A DNA stretch of 11,691 bases, from contig CANQUY010000048.1 in the NCBI GenBank assembly GCA_947627125.1, positions 1-11,691 of the forward strand, given 5' to 3'. The notes under the pieces are model-generated. The model was given only the letters and a program-made list of their open reading frames with translations. It was not told where the DNA came from and did no database searches. The translations under genes and the position numbers were made by a program. Position 1 is the first letter of the stretch. The number at the start of each line of letters is the position of its first letter. This document shows positions 5,628 through 11,691 of this stretch, piece after piece. This DNA comes from an uncultured Clostridia bacterium (lineage in GTDB: Bacteria > Bacillota > Clostridia > Christensenellales > Borkfalkiaceae).

Positions 5628-7439
5628 ATGAAAATCACAGGAAAAGAACTCAGACAGAAGTGGCTCGACTTTTACAAGAGCAAGGGGCATGTTGACGTCG
5701 GTGCGGTTTCCCTTATCGGCGACGGCACGACGGGCGTCATGTTCAACGTCGCGGGCATGCAGCCACTCATGCCCTACCTTCTCGGCAAGCCCCATCCCGC
5801 GGGGACACGCCTCTGCAACGTGCAGGGCTGCGTGAGGACCGTCGATATCGACTCCGTCGGCGACGCATCCCACTTCACCTTTTTCGAGATGATGGGGAAT
5901 TGGTCCCTCGGCGACTATTTCAAAAAGGAAAAGACGGCGTGGACGTTTGAACTCCTCACCGAGGTGTTCGGGCTCGACAGGGACAAGCTCTGCGCCACGG
6001 TGTTTGCGGGGGACGAATCCGCCCCGCGCGACGATGAAACGGCAAATCTCCTCATCGGCCTCGGCATCAAGCCCGATCATATCTTCTATCTCCCCAAATC
6101 GGACAACTGGTGGGAGCTCGAGGGCACCGTGGGCACCCCCTGCGGGCCCGACAACGAGTGGTTCTACCCCCTCAGCGAGGGAAAGGGGGAGCCCGTGTTC
6201 CCCGACGACTATGTCGAGATCGGCAACGACGTCTATACACAGTATTTAAAGACTGCGGACGGCTACGAGCCCCTTTCCAACAAGAATGTGGATACGGGAT
6301 TCGGCTTTGAGCGCATGCTGATCTTTTTGAACGGCCTGCACGACGCCTATATGACCGACCTCTTCACCGAAGTCCTTGCAAAGCTCGAGGAGCTCTCGGG
6401 CAAGAAATATGCGGACGGCGGGGAAACGCAGCGGGCCATGCGCATCATTGCCGACCACACGCGCACGAGCGTCATGCTCATCGGCGACGCGCAGAGCCTC
6501 ACCCCCTCCAACGTCGGCGCAGGGTATATCCTCCGCCGCATCATGCGCCGCGCCATCCGCTGGTGCAGAAAGCTCGGCGTGGATTCTTCCGCCATGTCCG
6601 AAGTCGCAAAGATCTATATCGAAAAGGTCTACAACGAGGCATATCCGCTCCTCTTGGAGAAGGAAACTTTCATTCTCGAGGAGATCAAGAAGGAGGCCGA
6701 GAAGTTTGAGGCCACCCTCGTCACGGGCATGAAGGAATTTGAAAAGTGCGTCGCGGGGATCGAGCGGAAGAACGAATTCATGGCGAAATCGGATCCCTCC
6801 TATGTGCCCGAAACGGTCATCGGCGGCAAGGCTGCCTTCCGCCTGTACGACACCTACGGCTTCCCCCTCGAACTCACCGAGGAGCTTGCGGAGGAGCGGG
6901 GGCTCTCTGTTGATAAAGACGGCTTTGCGGCAGCGTTCAAGGAACACCAGGAAAAGAGCCGTGTCCTCGAAAAGGGGGAGGCGAAGGGGGGCCTCGAGAG
7001 CCATTCCGAAATGGCGATCAAGTACCATACGGCCACCCACCTTCTGAATGCGGCGTTAAAGGCGGTCCTCTCCCCCGACTGCAACCAGAAGGGGAGCAAT
7101 ATCAATGATGAACGCATGCGCTTCGACTTCAATTTCGACCGTGCCATGACGCCCGAGGAAATAAAGGCCGTTGAGGATCTCGTCAACGAGAAGATCGGGG
7201 AAGATATTCCCGTCGTCTACCGTGAAATGAGCCTCGAGGAGGCGCGGGCGGAACACTTCGTCGGCGTGTTCGACAGCAAGTACGGCTCCGTCGTCAAGAC
7301 ATACTCGATCGGCGACTTCTCCAAGGAAATGTGCGGCGGGCCCCACGTCGCGCACACGGGCGAACTCGGACACTTCAGAATCGTGAAGGAGCAATCCTCC
7401 TCCGCCGGCGTCCGCCGCATCAAAGCCGTGCTGGAGTAA
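5628..7439 (+). CDS. alaS: Alanyl-tRNA synthetase, short form without C-Ala domain
   Basis: Charges tRNA-Ala with alanine (class II synthetase) and should hydrolyse mischarged Ser- or Gly-tRNA-Ala. The catalytic domain (1 to about 270) has FNVAGMQPLMPYLLG, FFEMMGNWSLGDYFKKE and a motif-3 region (DTGFGFERMLIFLNG). The tRNA-recognition domain (about 270-455) has TPSNVGAGYILRR with N295 and LYDTYGFP with D408. By context these match E. coli Asn303 and Asp400, which read the G3:U70 pair. The editing domain (about 455-603) keeps all four zinc ligands: H467 and H471 (HTATH), C569 and H573 (CGGPH, usually CGGTH). The protein stops at residue 603, whereas typical bacterial AlaRS has about 870, so the C-Ala/DHHA1 region is missing. 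The motifs TRLCNVQGCVRTVDIDSVGD and GNWSLGDYF are unlike ordinary Firmicutes AlaRS and recall forms I associate with CPR bacteria. The start has AAAGGAAA about 9 bases upstream. Confidence 0.93.
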   Translation: MKITGKELRQKWLDFYKSKGHVDVGAVSLIGDGTTGVMFNVAGMQPLMPYLLGKPHPAGTRLCNVQGCVRTVDIDSVGDASHFTFFEMMGNWSLGDYFKKEKTAWTFELLTEVFGLDRDKLCATVFAGDESAPRDDETANLLIGLGIKPDHIFYLPKSDNWWELEGTVGTPCGPDNEWFYPLSEGKGEPVFPDDYVEIGNDVYTQYLKTADGYEPLSNKNVDTGFGFERMLIFLNGLHDAYMTDLFTEVLAKLEELSGKKYADGGETQRAMRIIADHTRTSVMLIGDAQSLTPSNVGAGYILRRIMRRAIRWCRKLGVDSSAMSEVAKIYIEKVYNEAYPLLLEKETFILEEIKKEAEKFEATLVTGMKEFEKCVAGIERKNEFMAKSDPSYVPETVIGGKAAFRLYDTYGFPLELTEELAEERGLSVDKDGFAAAFKEHQEKSRVLEKGEAKGGLESHSEMAIKYHTATHLLNAALKAVLSPDCNQKGSNINDERMRFDFNFDRAMTPEEIKAVEDLVNEKIGEDIPVVYREMSLEEARAEHFVGVFDSKYGSVVKTYSIGDFSKEMCGGPHVAHTGELGHFRIVKEQSSSAGVRRIKAVLE

Positions 7440-7446
7440 TGCCCTT

Positions 7447-7768
7447 CCGCTCATCCTGACCCTGAGCGAAGCCGAAGGGGAAGGATCCCGTAAAACGCAC
7501 GGAAGCCTGTTGTAGCGGCGTCATGCTGAGAACGGGAGTAAAACGCAGTCTACGGAAGCCTTACCGAAGCATCTCGCCGCATGCTTTACGGACATTCGCC
7601 GCGAGATTCTAACTTCGCGCTACGCGCTCGTGCCGCGCTTAGACACAAGATAGAACGCGCGCGGGGCGGGTCAATTCCCGTCCTCTCGTCCTGCTCCGTT
7701 TCTCAGAATGACGCGGCGGGTTAGTCCCGTCCTCGGCCCGAACGCAGTCCTCGCCTCAGAATGAGCGG
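7447..7768 (+). repeat. Complete copy D of the long palindromic repeat, with an extra segment
   Basis: The 351-base spacer 7440-7790 contains no gene. The outer arms are CCGCTCATCCTGACCCTGAG at 7447-7466 and CTCAGAATGAGCGG at 7755-7768. The core runs from 7515 to 7717. Right after the inner arm GCCGCGAGATTCT, a GC-rich segment of about 60 bases (about 7611-7670, CGCGCTACGCGCTCGTGCCG and onward) replaces the TCGGG of the other copies. It begins 7 bases after the alaS stop and ends 22 bases before the acetyltransferase start. Confidence 0.85.
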
Positions 7769-7790
7769 CCACACAAAATAAGGAGAGAAC

Positions 7791-8360
7791 ATGACCCAAA
7801 AACAAAAACTTCAAGCGGGAGAGCTGTACCGCGTGGACGAAGAGCTCGCCCCCGAACTCGCCTATGCCAAGCGGCTCTGCGAGGAGTACAACGCAACGCC
7901 CCGCGACGACATAGAGAAGCGCAGACAGATCGTCAAAAAACTTCTCGGCAAGTGCGGGGAGAATTTCAATATCGAAAGCAACGTCTGGTTCGACTACGGC
8001 TACAACACCGAGGTCGGCGAGAACTTTTACGTCAACCACGACTGTATCTTTCTCGACACCAACAAGCTCATCTTCGGCGACAATGTGTATATCGCGCCAC
8101 AGTGCGGATTCTACACGGCGGGACACCCGCTGGACGCCATGCTGCGCCGTCAGGAGCTGGAATTTGCGAAACCCATCATTGTGGGCAGCGACGTGTGGTT
8201 CGGCGGCGGGGTGAAAGTCCTGCCGGGCGTGACCATCGGCTCCAACGTCGTCATCGGCGCGGGGAGCGTGGTGGTGCACGACATTCCGTCCGATTCGGTC
8301 GCAGTCGGCAACCCCGCGAGGGTCATTAAGAAATTGGACCCGATCGGCGGAAAGAATTAA
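7791..8360 (+). CDS. Maltose/galactoside-type sugar O-acetyltransferase
   Basis: Hexapeptide-repeat acetyltransferase of the LacA/Maa family, which moves acetyl from acetyl-CoA to a sugar hydroxyl. The length of 189 residues is usual. The N-terminal Maa-type region (QKLQAGELYRVDEELAPEL, then LCEEYN) precedes the left-handed beta-helix (about 60-185). That fold carries NVWFDYGYNTEVGENFYVNH, the active-site region YTAGHPLD with the probable catalytic His112, VWFGGGVKVLPGVTIGSNVV and VAVGNPARVIKKL. The start is clear: AAGGAGAG lies three bases before the ATG. The physiological acceptor sugar is unknown, and no sugar operon is adjacent. It is flanked on both sides by repeats and is probably monocistronic. 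Confidence 0.93.
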   Translation: MTQKQKLQAGELYRVDEELAPELAYAKRLCEEYNATPRDDIEKRRQIVKKLLGKCGENFNIESNVWFDYGYNTEVGENFYVNHDCIFLDTNKLIFGDNVYIAPQCGFYTAGHPLDAMLRRQELEFAKPIIVGSDVWFGGGVKVLPGVTIGSNVVIGAGSVVVHDIPSDSVAVGNPARVIKKLDPIGGKN

Positions 8361-8387
8361 AAATTCAAAATTAAAAATTAAAAATTG
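8360..8387. repeat. Four tandem 7-bp AT-rich repeats
   Basis: The unit AAAATTN occurs four times in a row (AAAATTC, AAAATTA, AAAATTA, AAAATTG), beginning on the last base of the acetyltransferase stop codon. It is a short AT tract in a GC-rich background, and no function can be assigned. Confidence 0.7.
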
Positions 8388-8408
8388 TGGCGAAGAGAGA
8401 TTGAGAAA

Positions 8409-8535
8409 GCCCCTTGGCTCCCCTCTCAGGGGAGCTGTCACGCTGACCTTGCGTGACTTAGGGGTTCCAGAAACCCTATCCCCCGCTTACGCGGGTACTT
8501 CCCCTAAGAGGGGAAGCAAGTGGGACTCCGTTCGG
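8409..8535 (-). repeat. Multi-hairpin intergenic repeat, inverted copy
   Basis: The reverse complement of this stretch matches the element at 3749-3872. Over the first 65 or so bases the two differ only by one substitution (CCCC versus CCCA) and a small change in one hairpin loop. They diverge more at the CTCAGTCAC hairpin. The hairpins CTTCCCCTCTTAGGGGAAG and AGCTCCCCTGAGAGGGGAGC are kept. The rest of the spacer 8361-8796 holds no gene. Confidence 0.85.
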
Positions 8536-8550
8536 GCTGAGGACGGACCC

Positions 8551-8583
8551 ATGCCCCCTCCCGAGGAGGGGGGTAGGGGGGTG
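8551..8583. repeat. G/C-tract palindrome
   Basis: ATGCCCCCTCCCGAGGAGGGGGGTAG begins here and forms a CCCCCTCC/GGAGGGGG hairpin followed by a G-rich tail. It is directly attached to the inverted multi-hairpin repeat and may be a separate small repeat unit. No second copy lies in this window. Confidence 0.45.
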
Positions 8584-8674
8584 GACAACGTTCCTCATTC
8601 TCATCCCAAAGCGGCGTATGCGGGAGAATTTTAATTTTTTCCGAAAAAATCTTGGTTTCGCAACTCAAAACAGC

Positions 8675-8703
8675 TTGACGGAACTTTTGTAACGCCCTAT
8701 AAT
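8675..8703 (+). promoter_or_regulatory. Strong sigma-A promoter of rplM-rpsI
   Basis: TTGACG (8675-8680) and a perfect TATAAT (8698-8703) are separated by exactly 17 bases. The expected start of transcription is near 8710, which leaves a leader of about 87 bases before rplM. This is the best promoter in the window, as expected for a ribosomal protein operon. Confidence 0.88.
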
Positions 8704-8709
8704 AAAGAG

Positions 8710-8796
8710 GCAATCGGGTTTAAAGCGGTATTTTCCCCGTTTTCCGCCCGCCGACTGTCAAAATTACAACATTTCCAATGATTCAAGGAGACGTTT
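8710..8796 (+). promoter_or_regulatory. 5' leader of rplM, possible autoregulatory structure
   Basis: The leader can form small competing pairings, for example GCGG (8725-8728) with CCGC (8744-8747), or CGGG (8715-8718) with CCCG (8736-8739). Structured L13 leaders are known in Firmicutes. I cannot show that this one fits that model, so the call rests on its position and length. AAGGAG at 8784-8789 is the ribosome binding site. Confidence 0.3.
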
Positions 8797-9228
8797 ATGA
8801 AAACCTATATGGCACATGCCGAAACGGTTGAAAGAAAATGGTACGTCGTCGATGCGACGGGCATTCCGCTCGGAAGACTTGCCTCCCGCGTCGCGGCCGT
8901 GCTTCGCGGCAAGAATAAGCCCACGTTCACTCCCAACGTTGACACGGGCGATTTCGTCATAGTCATCAATACCGATAAGGTCGTTCTTACAGGGAAAAAA
9001 CTCGAAAAGAAGTTTTACCGCTATCACACCGGCTATATCGGCGGCCTCAAGGAAACGCCCTATAAAACGCTCATGGAAACCAAGAGCGATCTCGCCGTGT
9101 ATGAAGCGGTCCGCGGAATGCTGCCCAAGAACTCACTCGGGCGCCAGATGATCAAAAAGCTCCGCCTTTACAAGGGCGCGGAGCACAACCACGCGGCACA
9201 GAAGCCCGAAGAGCTGAAATTAGATTAA
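8797..9228 (+). CDS. rplM: 50S ribosomal protein L13
   Basis: Early-assembling protein of the large ribosomal subunit that binds 23S rRNA. Its 143 residues are the normal length. Family landmarks are WYVVDATGIPLGRLAS at about 15-30, AVLRGKNKPTFTPNVDTGDF, VINTDKVVLTGKKLEKKFYR, and GMLPKNSLGRQMIKKLRLYKGAEHNHAAQKP near the end. The ATG has AAGGAG seven bases upstream. rpsI follows 13 bases after the stop, the conserved L13-S9 pairing seen across bacteria. Transcription is from the promoter at 8675-8703. L13 could repress its own leader, but nothing in the sequence proves it. Confidence 0.98.
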   Translation: MKTYMAHAETVERKWYVVDATGIPLGRLASRVAAVLRGKNKPTFTPNVDTGDFVIVINTDKVVLTGKKLEKKFYRYHTGYIGGLKETPYKTLMETKSDLAVYEAVRGMLPKNSLGRQMIKKLRLYKGAEHNHAAQKPEELKLD

Positions 9229-9241
9229 GGAGAAGAGGGAA

Positions 9242-9655
9242 ATGGCAAAAGTCGTTTTAAAGAAGAAATTACAATTCTGGGGCACAGGCAGAAGAAAGAA
9301 AGCGATCGCCCGTGTCCGCCTTATTCCTTCCGGAAGCGGCGCAATCGTCATCAACGACCGTCCGCTCGAGGATTACTTCCCTCAAGGCACAACGCAGTAC
9401 GTTGTGAAGCAGCCCCTTGCGGAGCTCAAAGTCGAGGGCAAGTACGATATCTTCGTCAACGTCATCGGCGGCGGGTACACGGGGCAGGCGGGAGCGATCC
9501 GCCTCGGTATCGCGCGTGCGCTTCTCGAAGCGGAGCCCGACAGCCGTCCCGCACTCAAGAAGGCGGGCTTCCTTACCCGCGATCCCCGCGTCAAGGAGAG
9601 AAAGAAGTACGGTCTTAAAAAAGCAAGAAGAGCGCCGCAATTCTCCAAGAGATGA
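9242..9655 (+). CDS. rpsI: 30S ribosomal protein S9
   Basis: Small-subunit ribosomal protein whose C-terminal tail reaches the P-site tRNA. The 137 residues are slightly more than the usual 130 because of an N-terminal extension (MAKVVLKKKL) before the conserved FWGTGRRKKAIARVRLIPSG. Other landmarks are INDRPLEDYFP, IFVNVIGGGYTGQAGAIRLG, ARALLEAEP and the basic tail RDPRVKERKKYGLKKARRAP ending in the conserved SKR. The ribosome binding site AAGGAG (9227-9232) overlaps the rplM stop codon, so translation of the two genes is probably linked. A terminator follows 7 bases after the stop. Confidence 0.98.
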   Translation: MAKVVLKKKLQFWGTGRRKKAIARVRLIPSGSGAIVINDRPLEDYFPQGTTQYVVKQPLAELKVEGKYDIFVNVIGGGYTGQAGAIRLGIARALLEAEPDSRPALKKAGFLTRDPRVKERKKYGLKKARRAPQFSKR

Positions 9656-9662
9656 GAAATCA

Positions 9663-9694
9663 AGCCGTTCCGTGCCACGGAACGGCTTTGTTTG
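9663..9694 (+). terminator. Intrinsic terminator of rplM-rpsI
   Basis: A 10-bp perfect stem (AGCCGTTCCG at 9663-9672, CGGAACGGCT at 9678-9687) with a 5-base loop is followed by the T-rich TTGTTTG. It lies just after rpsI. Confidence 0.88.
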
Positions 9695-9712
9695 TGCAAA
9701 CGGGAGCCCAAG

Positions 9713-9732
9713 CCTTTCCCTCGGGAGAAAGG
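9713..9732. repeat. Short hairpin of a third repeat type
   Basis: CCTTTCCCTCGGGAGAAAGG forms a stem of six or more pairs and is followed by TGGCACGGC. Elements of this kind (a hairpin followed by GTGGCACGGC) are common between genes in gut Clostridia. This one is fused to repeat copy E. Confidence 0.5.
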
Positions 9733-9752
9733 TGGCACGGCTGCCTGTTGTA

Positions 9753-9945
9753 GCGGCGTCATGCTGAGAACGGGAGTCATACGAAGTCCGATAAGCAGTA
9801 CCGAAGCATCTCGCCGCATGCTTTACGGAATTCGCCGCGAGATTCTTCGGGTTAATTCCCGTTCTTTCGTCCTACTCCGTTTCTCAGAATGACGCGGCGG
9901 GTTCCCGTTCTTTCGTCCTACTCCGTTTCTCAGAATGAGCGGCGG
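9753..9945 (+). repeat. Copy E of the long palindromic repeat, with duplicated right end
   Basis: The spacer 9656-9953 contains no gene. The core starts with GCGGCGTCATGCTGAG at 9753, has inner arms CCGAAGCATCTCGCCGC and GCCGCGAGATTCTTCGGG, and ends with CTCAGAATGACGCGGCGG at 9900. The CATCCTGACCC left flank is missing. The right end is duplicated in tandem: about 45 bases starting TTCCCGTTCTTTCGTCCTAC at 9856 recur at 9902 almost unchanged. The orientation is the same as copies A-D. Confidence 0.85.
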
Positions 9946-9953
9946 GCTACCCT

Positions 9954-10169
9954 TTACTCCTTCTTTCCGATGCGTTTTACGGCTTTGTCGTGGCGGTCGA
10001 GGAAGGAGGTGACCGCGCGGGTGTTGCCGCCGTCCGCATAGTCGGGCGGGAGAAAGGCGGCGTCCGTCACCGAGGGCGAACGCTTCTCCCCGTCCGGGGA
10101 GGGCTCCGCCGCGTCGCCGACGATCGCAGAGAGGGTGTCGAGCAGCTCAAAAATTCCGAATTTTTCCAT
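9954..10169 (-). CDS. Small uncharacterised protein, 71 residues
   Basis: I do not recognise a named family. The protein starts MEKFGIFELLDTLSAIVGDA, an amphipathic helix that could drive self-association or partner binding. A polar, proline-containing linker follows, then DAAFLPPDYADGG and a basic end (TSFLDRHDKAVKRIGKKE). There is no signal peptide. I prefer the ATG at 10169 because GGTGA lies about six bases upstream. The longer in-frame start at 10235 would add 22 low-quality residues that overlap the divergent promoter region. It is divergent from the lipoprotein gene and convergent with rpsI, with repeat copy E between. The clean start, distinct composition and conserved-looking ends favour a real gene, but its small size leaves doubt. 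Confidence 0.65.
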   Translation of the reverse strand: MEKFGIFELLDTLSAIVGDAAEPSPDGEKRSPSVTDAAFLPPDYADGGNTRAVTSFLDRHDKAVKRIGKKE

Positions 10170-10228
10170 TTTTTCACCGTCAGAACAAAATTTTTTACAA
10201 GAAAAGTTCAAGTGAAGGGAGTTTTTGA

Positions 10229-10257
10229 TTGCCAAAACTCTTTCTATAGTATATAAT
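10229..10257 (+). promoter_or_regulatory. Sigma-A promoter of the lipoprotein gene
   Basis: TTGCCA (10229-10234) and a perfect TATAAT (10252-10257) are separated by 17 bases. The expected start of transcription is near 10264, giving a leader of about 43 bases that contains AGAAGGG six bases before the ATG. Confidence 0.82.
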
Positions 10258-10306
10258 TAGAAACGTATCGTTAGAACCATAACGTGCAAAACAAGAAGGG
10301 AAAACT

Positions 10307-11691
10307 ATGCGCAAAGGTTTTAAGAAATTTATTGCAGTTGCAACGGCCGCACTCATGACGGCGGGCGCGTTATCTCTCGCCGCTTGCGGCGCCGACTTTG
10401 TACCCCCCACGGGCGCACCGTCCGCAGGGGATGCGGTGGAATCCAACGGCGGCTTCGTCGTCGGCAAGGGCGACTACTATTACTTCATCAACGGGATCGA
10501 GTCGTACACGTCGGACAACACCTACGGTACCCCGGTCAAGGGCGGCCTCTACCGCATCAAGAAGGCGGACCTCGCGGCGAAGAACAACACCGCCGAGCGC
10601 GTGATCCCCTCCATCATGACGTCGGGCTCCTACAACGGCGGGATCTATATCTATGGGGACAGAGTGTATTACACCACCCCCAACGTCGTGCCTGACCCCG
10701 TCACAGGCGTCCTCGATTCGAGCGTTCTCCGCTTCTCGAGCGCCAAGCTCGACGGGACGGACATCAAGGACTACTTCACCGTCAGCAGCAATTCCGATGA
10801 GTACCGCTTTGTGGAAGTCAGCGGCACCGTGTATGTGCTCTATGTTGACAGCAGCGACCTCTACTCCTACAACACGTCCTCGGGAGAGAAAACGCTCCTT
10901 GCCGACAATACGACGTCCGTCCTGTTCAACAAACAGGACCGCACCGATCCCACCGTGTTCTTCACAATGTCCGTGAGCGAGAATCAGGACTCCGATCTCG
11001 ACGCCCGCACGTTCGCCTACAATCAGGTCTATTCCGTCAAGGCGGACGTCACCGAGGCTCCCTATGAATATGATTGGGATATGGACTATATCGAGGAAGA
11101 GCTCGGCGGCGAGGTCCCCTATACCAACCTCGGCACGATCGTGCTCGACGGCGTCGATTCCCAGAGCTTCGCGTCCAATCCCGATTCCAAGTTCACCCAC
11201 TCCTCCACGGCTCCCACGAGCTGGCAGGGCTACACCTACGCGCTCCGCTCCTACGAGAACGGCGGCCTCTACTACACCGTGACGCCCGCCAAGAAGGGGG
11301 GCAGCTCCGTCGGTTCGGAGGACAACGGCAAACTTCTCTATCTCGACGCGGCGAAGCTCAACGGCAGCTGGGATTCCGTCAAGGCGAACGATGAAGTCGG
11401 CACGACCATCGACGTTGTCGCCGACGCCATGAACCTCTCCGACACGGCCACCACGAGCGCGCTCTATTATATTGACAAGGACGGCGCACACCACTATCTG
11501 TATGTCGACGGCAGCGCGATCTTCCGTGCGGACGTCAACAAGGCAAACGGCAGCCACACGGGCGAGGACCAGCAGATCGCAGACAATGTCAGCGGCGCAT
11601 CCCTCATCAGCGTGGACCTCACGACCGATTCTACCTATCAATACCTGTACTTCTCCCGTTCCAACGGGTCGGGGCACTCCGTGGAGCGACC
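10307..11691 (+). CDS. Large secreted lipoprotein, beta-propeller-like (3' end outside window)
   Basis: At least 461 residues are encoded, and the frame is still open at the window edge. The start is a type II signal peptide: MRKGFKK, a hydrophobic stretch, then the lipobox LAAC with the lipidated Cys27. The mature protein should be anchored to the outer face of the membrane. The rest has no membrane segment and is rich in Tyr, Ser, Thr, Asp and Gly. It repeats a pattern of aromatic strand, turn and strand: GDYYYFINGIESYT then GGLYRIKKADL; GGIYIYGDRVYYTTP then RFSSAKLDG; VYVLYVDSSDLYSYN; GGLYYTVTPAKKGG then KLLYLDAAKLNG; ALYYIDKDGAHHYLYV then FRADVNKANG. This suggests a beta-propeller of the DUF5050/YWTD-like type. 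The function is unknown, with binding of an extracellular ligand or cell-wall sensing as possibilities. The ribosome binding site AGAAGGG and the promoter at 10229-10257 support the start. Confidence 0.9.
   Translation, partial: MRKGFKKFIAVATAALMTAGALSLAACGADFVPPTGAPSAGDAVESNGGFVVGKGDYYYFINGIESYTSDNTYGTPVKGGLYRIKKADLAAKNNTAERVIPSIMTSGSYNGGIYIYGDRVYYTTPNVVPDPVTGVLDSSVLRFSSAKLDGTDIKDYFTVSSNSDEYRFVEVSGTVYVLYVDSSDLYSYNTSSGEKTLLADNTTSVLFNKQDRTDPTVFFTMSVSENQDSDLDARTFAYNQVYSVKADVTEAPYEYDWDMDYIEEELGGEVPYTNLGTIVLDGVDSQSFASNPDSKFTHSSTAPTSWQGYTYALRSYENGGLYYTVTPAKKGGSSVGSEDNGKLLYLDAAKLNGSWDSVKANDEVGTTIDVVADAMNLSDTATTSALYYIDKDGAHHYLYVDGSAIFRADVNKANGSHTGEDQQIADNVSGASLISVDLTTDSTYQYLYFSRSNGSGHSVER

Noticed and set aside
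9727..9742. AAGGTGGCACGGC resembles the T-box antiterminator bulge.
   Set aside because: It lies after the rpsI terminator and before a convergent gene, with no downstream target on that strand. It belongs to a common hairpin repeat.
1163..9945. The repeat copies considered as a CRISPR array or as insertion sequences.
   Set aside because: The copies are far apart and long, with no regular spacers, no transposase frame and no target-site duplications that I can see.
10370..11677. Open frame of 435 codons on the - strand.
   Set aside because: It is antisense to the lipoprotein gene, which has a promoter, a ribosome binding site and a lipobox. The antisense product is a Val/Gly/Arg-rich shadow.

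Overview
This window looks like a chromosomal segment from an uncultivated, moderately GC-rich gut-type member of the class Clostridia (Bacillota). The grounds are the cysE-cysS neighbourhood, strong AGGAG-type ribosome binding sites, sigma-A promoters, a DeoR repressor, a Clostridia-type C-terminal domain in the 204-residue protein and the dense intergenic palindromes. The finer placement (Christensenellales-like) is a guess. No phage, plasmid, transposase, CRISPR or tRNA gene is visible. The content is housekeeping plus a few lineage-restricted proteins, and I see no complete new defence or metabolic system.

Layout, left to right. A truncated palindromic repeat (1-96) precedes an unnamed two-domain protein (191-1147, +). 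A full repeat copy and a bidirectional terminator (1473-1496) separate it from a convergent DeoR-family repressor (1499-2257, -). A 300-base AT-rich spacer follows, with two candidate operators and promoters for both directions. Then come a 204-residue protein with an HTH-like C-terminal domain (2558-3172, +), serine O-acetyltransferase cysE (3208-3735, +) and cysteinyl-tRNA synthetase cysS (3924-5312, +). A short alanyl-tRNA synthetase that ends after the editing domain (5628-7439, +) and a maltose/galactoside-type O-acetyltransferase (7791-8360, +) follow. The ribosomal operon rplM-rpsI (8797-9655, +) has a near-consensus promoter and a terminator. After another repeat lie a 71-residue protein (9954-10169, -) and, divergent from it, a large secreted lipoprotein that runs off the right edge (10307-11691, +).

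Functional links. cysE makes O-acetylserine, the precursor of cysteine, and cysS charges tRNA with cysteine, so their adjacency follows the cysteine-supply/cysteine-use pairing known in Firmicutes. rplM and rpsI form the universal L13-S9 pair. The other genes sit in separate units, and most spacers are filled by repeats rather than regulatory sequence. No T-box leader is visible before cysS or alaS.

What stands out: (1) two palindromic repeat families fill almost every spacer, five copies of one in the same orientation and two copies of the other facing each other across 4.7 kb; (2) three genes (191, 2558, 3208) have a -10 element that ends only 5-8 bases before the start codon, with no Shine-Dalgarno sequence at usable distance, so they may be leaderless; (3) the alanyl-tRNA synthetase lacks the C-terminal C-Ala region and has unusual catalytic motifs; (4) a GlpR-like palindrome lies in the DeoR upstream region.
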